Assembly: GCA_041665785.1 (NCBI GenBank)
Contig: JBAYIE010000001.1
Location: 167,385-231,384 of the forward strand
Direction of reading: 5' to 3'
Origin: JBAYIE01 sp041665785
Lineage (GTDB): Bacteria; Bacteroidota; Bacteroidia; UKL13-3
Length of the DNA stretch: 64,000 nucleotides
Shown: positions 17,953 to 26,082 of the stretch, in pieces
Position numbering within the stretch: position 1 is the first letter of the stretch
Layout of the letters: each line of letters begins with the position of its first letter
Notes under the pieces: model-generated
Seen by the model: only the letters and a program-made list of their open reading frames with translations
Databases searched by the model: none
Told to the model about the DNA's origin: nothing
Translations under genes and position numbers: made by a program

Positions 17953-17981
17953 TTGTATTATCGGGTAATTTGTGATATTTG
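17953..17981 (+). promoter_or_regulatory. Weak candidate promoter for the cytochrome c-nos unit
   Basis: TTG at 17953-17955 and GATATTTG at 17974-17981 (5 of 6 defined positions of TAnnTTTG) are separated by 18 bp, slightly shorter than the usual Bacteroidota spacing. Transcription would start shortly before the cytochrome c ATG at 18005. An overlapping TAATTTG at 17966-17972 is an alternative -7. Confidence 0.3.
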
Positions 17982-18004
17982 TGTCTGAAATAACAATCAG
18001 ACAT

Positions 18005-18475
18005 ATGAAAAAAATATTGCTCATTCCTGTTTTGGCGATTGCCACTTTAATTAGTTTTTATGGTTGCGGTGGTGCACCGACTCCAACTGACTCTTCTTCT
18101 ACTACAGCCACTGAAGCTACAGATGAAGAAATTGCAGAAAAGGGAGTAGGACCTGTGAAGCATGTGGAATTAACCACACCACTGGATCAAACCATGGTAA
18201 GTAATGGTAAAGGTATTTACGATTTGAAATGTTCGGCTTGTCACCGTCTCGATGGTACCAAATTGGTTGGCCCTGGATGGAAAGATGTTACCAGCCGCAG
18301 AAAACCTGAATGGATCATGAATTTTGCTATCAACGTTGATGAAATGTTGAACAGCGATCCGAAGGCCATGGCAATGCTGGAAGAATGTTTGGTTCGTATG
18401 CCCAATCAAAATCTGACAGAAGCAGATGCACGCAATGTGTTGGAATTTATGCGTAACAACGACGGTGTTAAATAA
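18005..18475 (+). CDS. Cytochrome c lipoprotein of the nos cluster
   Basis: 156 residues from the ATG at 18005. The signal peptide ends at a lipobox-like SFYGC (C21). A Ser/Thr-rich linker follows, then a class I cytochrome c domain with haem motif CSACH (C76, C79, H80). The likely distal Met ligand is M132 in LVRMPNQNL. It should be anchored in the periplasm and pass electrons to NosZ, 48 bp downstream. Monohaem cytochromes next to nosZ are usual in clade II clusters. The ORF is open upstream to 17972, but that extension would precede the signal peptide. Confidence 0.9.
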   Translation: MKKILLIPVLAIATLISFYGCGGAPTPTDSSSTTATEATDEEIAEKGVGPVKHVELTTPLDQTMVSNGKGIYDLKCSACHRLDGTKLVGPGWKDVTSRRKPEWIMNFAINVDEMLNSDPKAMAMLEECLVRMPNQNLTEADARNVLEFMRNNDGVK

Positions 18476-18523
18476 TAGCAACGCTTTTACTATACCTATT
18501 CCCAAACATCTAAATCAATATAT

Positions 18524-20527
18524 ATGAGAAGGTCAACAATCAATCTCTTACTGGTATCTGCCGTCCTGGTATCAGTTCTTTCAGGTATCTTCTTTGTGGG
18601 ATGCAATGGCAAACCACAATTGAGTGGTGTCGATAACGACGCTGCTTCAAAAGTTTATGTCGCACCCGGTAAACACGATGAGTTCTATAACATCGTATCA
18701 GGTGGCTTCAGTGGTCAGGTATCCGTGTATGGTTTACCATCCGGTCGTTTACTGCGCGTTATTCCGGTATTCTCAGTCGATCCTATGTCGGGTTATGGTT
18801 ATAGCGAAGAAACCAAGCCAATGCTGAATACTTCACACGGCTCAGTTCCCTGGGACGATAGCCATCATATTGCACTCTCTCTGTCGAAAGGTGAACACGA
18901 CGGTCGTTGGACTTTTATCAATGCCAACAATACACCGCGTATTGCACGTATCGACATGAAAACATTCCGCACAGCTGAAATTATTGAGATTCCGAATAGC
19001 AGTGGAAATCACTCTTCTCCATTCATTACTGAAAATTCAGAGTATGTTGTTGCCGGTACCCGTTTCAGTTATCCGATGGACGACGACGACGCAAATCCGG
19101 ATGTTCCGATCAATTCGTACAAGAAAAATTTCAAAGGTACCGTTAGTTTTATTTCAGTGGATCCAACCAGCGGTAATATGAAACTTGGATTTCAGGTCTT
19201 ATTGCCCGGATTTAATTTTGACCTTGCCCGCGCAGGCAAAAAGGCTTCTCACGACTGGGTATTCTTTTCTTGCTACAATTCTGAACAAGCCAATACGTTG
19301 CTGGAAGTAAATGCTTCGCAAAAAGACAAAGACTTTATTATGGCTGTGAACTGGAAAAAATGTGAGGAATTGGTAAAGGCCGGTAAAGGAATGAAGAAAA
19401 AAGTTAAGTACATGCACAACCTGTATGACGAATCCGTGCATTCAGCCTCTTCTGAAACGCTGACAGAAGCCATTGTACTTGATCCGAAAGATTATGAAGG
19501 TCTGGTTTATTTCATGCCTTGTCCAAAATCGCCACATGGTTGCGACGTGGATCCTACTGGTCAGTTCATCGTTGGTTCAGGTAAATTGGCTGCTATTATC
19601 CCGGTATTTTCTTATGATAAAATGTTGGCAGCCATAAGCAGTAAAACGTATGAAGGCGACTTCGAAGGAATTCCTGTTTTGAAATACGATGCCGTATTGC
19701 ATGGCGAAGTGAAGAAACCCGGCTTAGGTCCGTTGCATACCGAATTTGATGGTAAAGGATTTGCCTATACTTCATTCTTTGTATCCTCTGAAATCGTTAA
19801 ATGGAATATTGAAAAGCTGGAAGTAGTAGACCGCGTTCCAACTTATTATTCAATTGGTCACTTATGTGTTCCCGGTGGACCCACTGTTAAACCGCACGGT
19901 AAATATGTGATTGCGTATAATAAAATCACAAAAGATCGCTATTTGCCAACCGGTCCTGAATTGAATCAATCTGCCCAGTTGTATAGCATCGAAGGAGATA
20001 AAATGAAATTGTTGCTTGATTTTCCAACCATAGGAGAACCGCATTATGGAGAAGCACTTCCGGCCAATTTAATTGAACCAAACAGCGTGAAGATTTTCAA
20101 ACTCGAAGACAATAAACATCCGTATGTATCCATGGGTGAAGGAAAAACAAAAGTAGAGCGCAAAGGCAATGAAATCCATGTATGGATGACTTCTATACGC
20201 TCACATTTTACACCCGATAATATCGAAGGTGTTAGAATGGGTGATGTTGTTTATTTCCACTTAACCAATCTTGAACAAGATTGGGATGTACCCCATGGTT
20301 TCGCTGTAAAGGGCGCAAGCAATGCAGAATTGCTGGTAATGCCGGGTGAAACACAAACCCTGAAATGGATCCCGAATCGCGTTGGTGTATATCCCATGTA
20401 TTGTACCGATTTCTGTTCGGCATTGCATCAGGAAATGCAAGGATATGTTCGTGTATCTCCTGCAGGTTCCAATGTTCCGTTGACATTCTCAACAGGCGGC
20501 GACAATCAGCCGACTGCTGCCGAATAA
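18524..20527 (+). CDS. nosZ: Nitrous oxide reductase, clade II (Sec-type)
   Basis: 667 residues. It reduces N2O to N2 in the periplasm. The signal sequence lacks a proper Tat motif (RR without the FLK context) and ends near FFVGC (C27), suggesting Sec export and possible lipidation, as in clade II enzymes. The beta-propeller supplies CuZ histidines in DSHHIALSLSKGEHDG, KSPHGCDV, LGPLHTEFDG, IGHLCVPG and GEPHYGEAL. The C-terminal cupredoxin domain binds CuA through H591, C627, C631, H635 and M638 in YCTDFCSALHQEM. It is preceded by its cytochrome c and followed by a large hairpin, then the nosL-fusion, nosD, nosF and nosY. No nosR is visible. Confidence 0.97.
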   Translation: MRRSTINLLLVSAVLVSVLSGIFFVGCNGKPQLSGVDNDAASKVYVAPGKHDEFYNIVSGGFSGQVSVYGLPSGRLLRVIPVFSVDPMSGYGYSEETKPMLNTSHGSVPWDDSHHIALSLSKGEHDGRWTFINANNTPRIARIDMKTFRTAEIIEIPNSSGNHSSPFITENSEYVVAGTRFSYPMDDDDANPDVPINSYKKNFKGTVSFISVDPTSGNMKLGFQVLLPGFNFDLARAGKKASHDWVFFSCYNSEQANTLLEVNASQKDKDFIMAVNWKKCEELVKAGKGMKKKVKYMHNLYDESVHSASSETLTEAIVLDPKDYEGLVYFMPCPKSPHGCDVDPTGQFIVGSGKLAAIIPVFSYDKMLAAISSKTYEGDFEGIPVLKYDAVLHGEVKKPGLGPLHTEFDGKGFAYTSFFVSSEIVKWNIEKLEVVDRVPTYYSIGHLCVPGGPTVKPHGKYVIAYNKITKDRYLPTGPELNQSAQLYSIEGDKMKLLLDFPTIGEPHYGEALPANLIEPNSVKIFKLEDNKHPYVSMGEGKTKVERKGNEIHVWMTSIRSHFTPDNIEGVRMGDVVYFHLTNLEQDWDVPHGFAVKGASNAELLVMPGETQTLKWIPNRVGVYPMYCTDFCSALHQEMQGYVRVSPAGSNVPLTFSTGGDNQPTAAE

Positions 20528-20536
20528 TTCATTATC

Positions 20537-20596
20537 CTGTCCCGGTTATTTCCGCTGCCGATCAATAGATCGGTTTAACAGAAAGAACCGGGACAG
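20537..20596 (+). promoter_or_regulatory. Large interrupted inverted repeat between nosZ and nosL-fusion
   Basis: An 11-bp perfect outer stem pairs CTGTCCCGGTT (20537-20547) with AACCGGGACAG (20586-20596). Inside is a second perfect stem, CCGATC (20558-20563) with GATCGG (20568-20573) around an AATA loop. The outer stem is followed by TTTATTTTTAAA. It lies wholly in the 90-bp nosZ-nosL gap. It could act as a partial terminator or as an mRNA-stabilising 3' end for nosZ, giving more NosZ than accessory proteins. Confidence 0.75.
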
Positions 20597-20617
20597 TTTA
20601 TTTTTAAATAGGTTATT

Positions 20618-21628
20618 ATGAAAAATATAAGTGTGCTTTCCCGTTCCATTCTGGTTATTGGTTCTTTGCTGGTAATTGCTACGTATTTTCTCCCGTTATG
20701 GGAAATTAAATTATGGGCTCCGCAATATCCGGAAGGATTGAGCATTCAGATCTGGCATAACAATGTGTCTGGTGATGTAGATATTATCAATGGATTAAAT
20801 CACTATATCGGGATGAAACACATTAAAGCTGAAATGTTTCCGGAATTTCTTTTTCTCAAGTACGTTATAGCTGCTTTTATTTTATGGGGTTTGTTTGTGG
20901 CATATAAAGGCACCCGCTGCTGGCTCTTGATTTATTGCATTTCCATTGTATTAGGAGGAATTGTGGCATTGGCTGATTTTTACCGCTGGGGATACGACTA
21001 TGGTCACAATCTCGATCCCACAGCACCCATTCAGGTACCCGGAATGGCTTATCAACCTCCCATTTTGGGTTATAAGGAACTGTTGAATTTTATGGCATTA
21101 TCCATACCGGCATCCGGAGGTTGGATAATTCTGATCTTTGGAGCGAGCTCCTTCGGATCATTGATAATGGAGTATGTACGTGCTAAAAAAATAAAAGCAG
21201 GTAACGCAAATGCATTACTTCTGATCGGACTGTCTGTTTCTCTGATGTCGTGTATGAAAGTAAAGCCCAGTATTGTATTCGGTAAAGACGATTGCGATTA
21301 CTGCAAGATGAAAATTATGGATAACCATTTTGGATCTGCTCTGGTAACTAAAAAAGGCCGGGTTTATAAATTTGATGACTTGAATTGTTTCCGCGGATAT
21401 TGTAAAGAAAAACCGGCTACCGAAATAGATCAGGAATATATAGTAGCTTACGACCAGCCCGGAACGCTGGTATTGATGAAACAGGCATTTTATATGCAAT
21501 CACAGGAAATCAGAAGTCCGATGGGAAGCGGGGTAGCAGCATTCAGTACGCAGGATGCATGTAAGTCGCATGAAAGTAAATTTCATTCGATTTGCGTAAC
21601 TTACCCTCAGCTTCAACTAAAAAATTAA
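20618..21628 (+). CDS. nosL: Membrane protein fused to NosL-like copper chaperone
   Basis: 336 residues. Residues 1-190 form a membrane module with hydrophobic segments near 9-27, 80-97, 101-120 and 160-183, plus an extracytoplasmic loop containing APQYPEGL. Residues about 200-336 match NosL, with the metal-binding CDYCKM (C226, C229, M231), YKFDDLNCF and a PMGSG loop. NosL delivers copper to apo-NosZ. The junction still contains a lipoprotein-like signal (KKIKAGNAN, a hydrophobic stretch, SLMSC with C212) and an in-frame ATG at 21167 (M184) that could start a separate NosL. The gene lies between nosZ and nosD (3-bp gap to nosD). The fold of the N-terminal module is not recognised further. 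Confidence 0.88.
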   Translation: MKNISVLSRSILVIGSLLVIATYFLPLWEIKLWAPQYPEGLSIQIWHNNVSGDVDIINGLNHYIGMKHIKAEMFPEFLFLKYVIAAFILWGLFVAYKGTRCWLLIYCISIVLGGIVALADFYRWGYDYGHNLDPTAPIQVPGMAYQPPILGYKELLNFMALSIPASGGWIILIFGASSFGSLIMEYVRAKKIKAGNANALLLIGLSVSLMSCMKVKPSIVFGKDDCDYCKMKIMDNHFGSALVTKKGRVYKFDDLNCFRGYCKEKPATEIDQEYIVAYDQPGTLVLMKQAFYMQSQEIRSPMGSGVAAFSTQDACKSHESKFHSICVTYPQLQLKN

Positions 21629-21631
21629 CGC

Positions 21632-22867
21632 ATGATTAATCGATGGTTACCCGGTCTCTGTTGTTTTCTCCTGATGCTGACAGAAGCGGGGGGATTCAAC
21701 ATTCGTGTTCCGGGTGATGTTCGTACTCTTCATGAGGCTTTGAAGAAGGCGAACCCATACGATACCATCCTGGTTGATGGTGGTACTTATGCTGAAGGCA
21801 ATTTATTAATCGATAAACCTTTGGTTTTGCTTGGAGTAAACAATCCGGTAATTGATGGGAAATTTAAAGTGGAAACCATCAGCATCAAATCATCTCATGT
21901 TACCGTGCAGGGTTTTCGGATTATCAATACCGGTTATTCGAGCATGGATGATATGGCGGCGATCAGTGTAAATACAGCCAGGCATGTGCATATCACAAAC
22001 AATATTCTGGAAAATACTTTCTTTGGCATTCATTTTACCAATTCCACCCATTGCCTTGTGGCAAACAACAATATTCATGGTCCCGTAGGAAGAGTACAAA
22101 ACGATGTGGGAAATGGCATTCATTTTTGGAAATGCAGTTTTAACCGCATACTGAACAATGAAATTTCAGGACACCGTGACGGAATTTATTTTGAATTTGT
22201 TCGCAACACTGTTATTGCAAATAACAAAAGTCACAACAACCTCCGGTATGGATTGCATTTTATGTTTAGCGATAGTGACAATTATTACAGAAATGTGTTT
22301 ACCAACAATGGTTCAGGTGTAGCTGTGATGTATAGCCGGTATGTAAATATGCTGGAGAATACATTTGATCACAATTGGGGTGGATCAGCCTACGGACTAT
22401 TGTTGAAAGATATACGCGACAGCCAGATCAGCGGTAATCTGTTTCGAAAAAATACAGTTGGAATTCACATGGAGGGATGCAGCCGGTCTCTGATTTATAA
22501 AAACACACTTACCGAAAATGGCTATGCTATTCGTATGCAGGCAGATTGCGACGACAACCGGTTGAGCTTTAATTCGTTTTTGGTAAATACCTTTGATATG
22601 ATAACAAATGGCAATACAGTGTTGAACAGTATTCGATACAATTATTGGGATCGTTATGCAGGGTATGATATGCAACGCGACGGAATAGGCGATCAACCCT
22701 ATCATCCAATGAATTTATTTTCATCTATCGTTGAACAAAACCCGGTTACTGTTATTTTTCTTAAAAGTTTTCTGGCTGAATTGCTCGATACCCTTGAAAA
22801 ACTGATACCGGGAATTACACCCGAAAATTTAATCGATTCTAAACCTCTGATGAAACAATATGCTTGA
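21632..22867 (+). CDS. nosD: NosD-type periplasmic copper-site maturation protein
   Basis: 411 residues with a signal peptide at the N-terminus. A right-handed beta-helix of NosD/CASH repeats follows, visible as recurring NNxF/NxI rungs (ITNNILENTFFGIHF, LVANNNIHG, RILNNEISGHRDGIYF, VIANNKSHNN, MLENTFDHN, QISGNLFRKN, LIYKNTLTEN). NosD works with the NosFY ABC transporter to supply sulfur for assembly of the CuZ centre in NosZ. It starts 3 bp after the nosL-fusion stop and overlaps nosF by 8 bp. Confidence 0.94.
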   Translation: MINRWLPGLCCFLLMLTEAGGFNIRVPGDVRTLHEALKKANPYDTILVDGGTYAEGNLLIDKPLVLLGVNNPVIDGKFKVETISIKSSHVTVQGFRIINTGYSSMDDMAAISVNTARHVHITNNILENTFFGIHFTNSTHCLVANNNIHGPVGRVQNDVGNGIHFWKCSFNRILNNEISGHRDGIYFEFVRNTVIANNKSHNNLRYGLHFMFSDSDNYYRNVFTNNGSGVAVMYSRYVNMLENTFDHNWGGSAYGLLLKDIRDSQISGNLFRKNTVGIHMEGCSRSLIYKNTLTENGYAIRMQADCDDNRLSFNSFLVNTFDMITNGNTVLNSIRYNYWDRYAGYDMQRDGIGDQPYHPMNLFSSIVEQNPVTVIFLKSFLAELLDTLEKLIPGITPENLIDSKPLMKQYA

Positions 22868-23576
22868 AATAAAACACCTGTATAAGGCATTTGGAAAACA
22901 ACAGGTATTGGTAGATGTGAATGCAACATTTTCAAAAGGTGATGTTATTGGTATTATAGGCCCGAACGGTTGCGGAAAAACTACCCTGATAAAATCCATT
23001 TTAGGATTGGTAAAGCCGGATAAGGGAGAAATTTATTACAACAATGTGGCCGTAACCCATCAGGCTATGTATCGCGAGTTTATTGGCTATATGCCGCAAA
23101 TAGGACGTTATCCGGAAAGCATGTCCATCGGGCAGTTGTTTGAAATGCTCAAAGAAATAAGAGATCACGATTACGATACACTGGATGAAGAGCTGATTCA
23201 ACAGTTCAAACTGGATCAAATGCTTCGGAAACCGTTGGGAAGTTTATCCGGTGGTACCATTCAGAAAGTAAGTGCCGCCTGTGCCTACCTGTTCAATCCG
23301 GAGGTCCTCATTTTTGATGAGCCAACGGCCGGATTGGATCCCGTTTCAACAGAATTGCTCAAGGAAAAAATGGAAAAAGGTTCGGCTGATCGAATTACGC
23401 TGATCACATCCCATATTCTAAACGATCTGGAAGACCTGGCCACACATATCTTATTTATGAACGAACAGAAAATACTGTTCTTTGAAAAACTGGAACATTT
23501 GCGTTCGCGGTATAGCGAAGATAAACTCAGTAAAATCATTGCAAAAATCATGAAGGAGCAAACCATCTATGCTTAA
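22860..23576 (+). CDS. nosF: NosF ABC transporter ATPase
   Basis: 238 residues. Walker A is GPNGCGKTT (about residues 34-42), the Q-loop is YMPQIGRYPESM, the signature is LSGGTIQKVSAA (Q-K variant typical of NosF), Walker B is VLIFDEPTAGLDP and the H-loop is ITLITSHILNDL. It powers the NosFDY complex that matures NosZ from the cytoplasmic side of the inner membrane. It overlaps nosD and nosY by 8 bp each, indicating tight translational coupling. Confidence 0.95.
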   Translation: MLEIKHLYKAFGKQQVLVDVNATFSKGDVIGIIGPNGCGKTTLIKSILGLVKPDKGEIYYNNVAVTHQAMYREFIGYMPQIGRYPESMSIGQLFEMLKEIRDHDYDTLDEELIQQFKLDQMLRKPLGSLSGGTIQKVSAACAYLFNPEVLIFDEPTAGLDPVSTELLKEKMEKGSADRITLITSHILNDLEDLATHILFMNEQKILFFEKLEHLRSRYSEDKLSKIIAKIMKEQTIYA

Positions 23577-24336
23577 TATCATTCGTTATATTCTGATGGA
23601 TAACCTGAAGAATCGCTTTGTGATCGGTTATTTTATTTTCCTGTGGGCTGCTAGTTTCGGCCTTTTTATCCTCTCCAACGATGCCGATAAAGGGGTATTG
23701 GGCATGAGTAATATTGTTTTATTGCTCGTACCATTGGTTTGTTCCATATACACCAGCATCAGTGTATACAATGCGGCAGACTTTACGCGCTTGTTGCTGA
23801 CTCAACCGGTGAGCCGTATACAAATTTACTTGGGGTATTTTATATCGATTTCGCTGGCCATGATTGCCGTATTTATCATTGGAGTGGGCGTACCCCTGAT
23901 TACCTATAGCGGTGGCGATACGGTATTTTCCATTTTAACGTCTGGTGTGATCCTGAGTATAGTTTTTACAGCTATTGCTTTTCTCTCGTCTCTTTGGATT
24001 CAGGATAAGGTAAAAGGAGTTGGATTCATCCTTTTTCTCTGGTTATATTTTGCTGTAATGTACGATGGGTTGATGTTGCTCTTTGTTAAAGCCATGAGCG
24101 ATTACCCCATTGAACAATACAGCATTATTCTGGCTCTGCTCAATCCCATTGACCTCTGCCGGATCCTCATTATGTTCAGCCTTGATATTTCTGTACTTAT
24201 GGGGCTGACCGGAGCAGTAATTCAGGATTTTATGGGAACGGGCACCGGTAAAGGGATTATCTATCTTACGCTATTTATTTGGGCAATAGTTCCTGTCGTA
24301 TGGGCTGCCTGGATCTTCCGGCGAAAAGACTTTTAA
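23569..24336 (+). CDS. nosY: NosY ABC transporter permease
   Basis: 255 residues with six predicted membrane segments (near 17-37, 47-68, 100-120, 128-150, 158-180 and 228-248). The N-terminal PVSRIQIYLGYFIS stretch fits NosY/ABC-2-type permeases. It is the membrane component of NosFDY, completing the nos unit. It overlaps nosF by 8 bp. No clear hairpin terminator follows; the next gene, a Sua5 homologue, begins 39 bp downstream on the same strand and could be read through. Confidence 0.93.
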   Translation: MLNIIRYILMDNLKNRFVIGYFIFLWAASFGLFILSNDADKGVLGMSNIVLLLVPLVCSIYTSISVYNAADFTRLLLTQPVSRIQIYLGYFISISLAMIAVFIIGVGVPLITYSGGDTVFSILTSGVILSIVFTAIAFLSSLWIQDKVKGVGFILFLWLYFAVMYDGLMLLFVKAMSDYPIEQYSIILALLNPIDLCRILIMFSLDISVLMGLTGAVIQDFMGTGTGKGIIYLTLFIWAIVPVVWAAWIFRRKDF

Positions 24337-24375
24337 CAAACTATCCCGTAGGATTTAGTTTCAGCTTCTTTTAAC

Positions 24376-24999
24376 TTGCGGGTTGTGCTTCTTACCTTAC
24401 ATCCCGAAAATCCCAACCCCCGCGACTTAAAGCAGGTGGTGCAAATTCTGAATAATCAGGGCATTATTATTTTACCAACCGATACCATATATGCAATGGC
24501 ATGCCGCCTTGATAATAAAAAGGGCATTGAACGCATGAGTAGAATTGCGGGTAAAAAACCCGATAAAATTGATTTCTCGTTAATTTGCTCAGATCTGTCA
24601 AATATTTCTGAATTTGCAGCGGGTATGGACAAATCCGTTTTCCGGTTATTGAAAAACAATTTACCCGGTCCGTTCACTTTTATCCTGAATGCCAATACGC
24701 GATTGTCTCGCTTTTTCAATACCAACAAGACAACGGTTGGAATTCGTGTTCCCGACAATCCTATTGCGCAAACGTTGATTCATGAGCTGGGAATTCCTCT
24801 GGTGGTTACAACCATACATCACGACAATACCATTGCAGAGTATATGACTGACCCGGAAGAAATACACGATAAATTCCAATATCTGGTCGACTGTGTAATT
24901 GATGGCGGTGCAGGAAGGAATGTTCCATCAACCATCATAGATTGCACAGGAGATGAACCCATCATAAAGCGTCAGGGAGCAGGAGTTATTGATGAATAA
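24376..24999 (+). CDS. L-threonylcarbamoyladenylate synthase (Sua5/YrdC/YciO family)
   Basis: 207 residues, single YrdC domain without the Sua5 C-terminal extension. Landmarks are GIIILPTDTIYAMACRLDN, KKPDKIDFSLICSDL, NLPGPFTFILNA, TTVGIRVPDNPIA and the closing SDTIIDCT-like STIIDCTGDEPIIKRQGAG. It makes threonylcarbamoyl-AMP for the t6A37 modification of tRNA; the YciO branch of the family may have another role. The start is a non-ATG codon: TTG at 24376, or GTG at 24385. The LHPENPNPRDLKQ N-terminus fits the family from either. Confidence 0.85.
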   Translation: MRVVLLTLHPENPNPRDLKQVVQILNNQGIIILPTDTIYAMACRLDNKKGIERMSRIAGKKPDKIDFSLICSDLSNISEFAAGMDKSVFRLLKNNLPGPFTFILNANTRLSRFFNTNKTTVGIRVPDNPIAQTLIHELGIPLVVTTIHHDNTIAEYMTDPEEIHDKFQYLVDCVIDGGAGRNVPSTIIDCTGDEPIIKRQGAGVIDE

Positions 25000-25122
25000 C
25001 TCATTTTGAGCTGAAAGTACTGAGTGTCAAACCGCTTCATTCCATAGAAATGAACTGTTTTTTCATTTTTAATTTTACTTTTTTCAATTATTCCTTTACT
25101 TCATTTCTCATTTTACTGTTCA

Positions 25123-25150
25123 ATTCTTCATTCTTAATTATTAATTCTTC
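25123..25150. repeat. Degenerate heptamer tract (ATTCTTC/ATTATTA type)
   Basis: Four in-phase 7-mers on the plus strand, ATTCTTC, ATTCTTA, ATTATTA and ATTCTTC, stand at the end of a T-rich low-complexity stretch beginning near 25056 with looser TTTTCAT/TTTTAAT/TTTACTT-like words. The tract occupies the gap between the Sua5 homologue and the lipid kinase gene. It has the same 7-bp period as the other tracts in this window but a different unit. Confidence 0.55.
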
Positions 25151-25158
25151 TTTCAAAC

Positions 25159-26007
25159 GTGCGTCACATTGGAATCATATGCAATTCAAAATCCGGGAAA
25201 GGCAGGTCGTTCAGACTCTTGTCTTTGTTGGAAGAATTGTTGAAGAAGGATGAACTCATGTATACCATTCACCGGGATAATCTGCCAAAACTGCTGGATG
25301 ATTACACCGATTTAGTCATATTGGGTGGAGATGGTACATTGAATTTTGTACTGAATCGTTTTAAAGAGATTGAAATTCCCATTGGGATTATACCCTGTGG
25401 CACTGGAAATGATATAGGTTACACATTGTTAGGTAAAAGAACCATGGAGGAGTACCTGATCAAATCTTTGTATGGAGTTCCCCAACCGGTTGATGCAGGT
25501 TTGTGTAATGGGCGATTTTTTTTGAACGGTGTAGGAATTGGTTTTGATGGCTGGATTGTTCGAAAGCTCTGGACCAAAAAATGGTTTAACGGTAAAGCAG
25601 CATATTACTATACTGTACTCAGCCTCTTGTTGTTTTATCGCGAAACCCGGGTTCGCCTGCAAATTGACGAATCGCTTTCAGAATTGAAACTATTCATGTT
25701 TTGCGCTGCCAATGGTATTTCTTATGGCGGAGGTTTTCAGCTTGCTCCCAAAGCCAGCATGAACGATCAGCTGCTGGATATGTTAACGGTAAGTAAGATA
25801 TCATTATGGAATCGCTTGCGCTATTTACCTGTTATTGAGAAAGGCAAACATCTCAACAAGCCAATTGATTTTATACGATATCAGCAGGCTAAGCGGGTTA
25901 TTGTAATCTCGGATCAACTGTTGCAAGCCCATTTGGATGGTGAATGGATTGAGGATAAACATTTCGAAATTCATGTATTGCCGTCTTATTTGAAAATTCG
26001 TTGTTAA
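25159..26007 (+). CDS. Diacylglycerol/lipid kinase family protein (YegS/DgkB-like)
   Basis: 282 residues. The catalytic motif LVILGGDGTLNFVLNRF lies near residue 55, followed by IPIGIIPCGTGNDIGYTL, both diagnostic of the DAGK_cat fold. The C-terminal beta-sandwich domain includes ANGISYGGGFQLAPKASMNDQLLDM and HLDGEW. It phosphorylates a lipid headgroup, probably diacylglycerol, at the membrane. It starts with GTG at 25159 (HIGIICNSKSGKG is the expected N-terminus). An AT-rich hairpin (8-bp arms around GTTGCA) overlaps its stop codon at about 26004-26025. Confidence 0.88.
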   Translation: MRHIGIICNSKSGKGRSFRLLSLLEELLKKDELMYTIHRDNLPKLLDDYTDLVILGGDGTLNFVLNRFKEIEIPIGIIPCGTGNDIGYTLLGKRTMEEYLIKSLYGVPQPVDAGLCNGRFFLNGVGIGFDGWIVRKLWTKKWFNGKAAYYYTVLSLLLFYRETRVRLQIDESLSELKLFMFCAANGISYGGGFQLAPKASMNDQLLDMLTVSKISLWNRLRYLPVIEKGKHLNKPIDFIRYQQAKRVIVISDQLLQAHLDGEWIEDKHFEIHVLPSYLKIRC

Positions 26008-26082
26008 GTATTGTTGCAAATACTTATTGATACAGATCGGGTCAAACTTTTACTTCATGCCGGAATGCTTTAATTTGTAACT

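Noticed and set aside
20618..21628. Sequencing frameshift joining two genes at the NosL fusion
   Set aside because: The frame is continuous, with no homopolymer at the junction apart from a short A run, and both halves are intact; kept as a real fusion with internal-start alternative.
26004..26025. AT-rich hairpin overlapping the lipid kinase stop as a terminator
   Set aside because: Eight-bp arms are almost all A/T and no T run follows; too weak to call.
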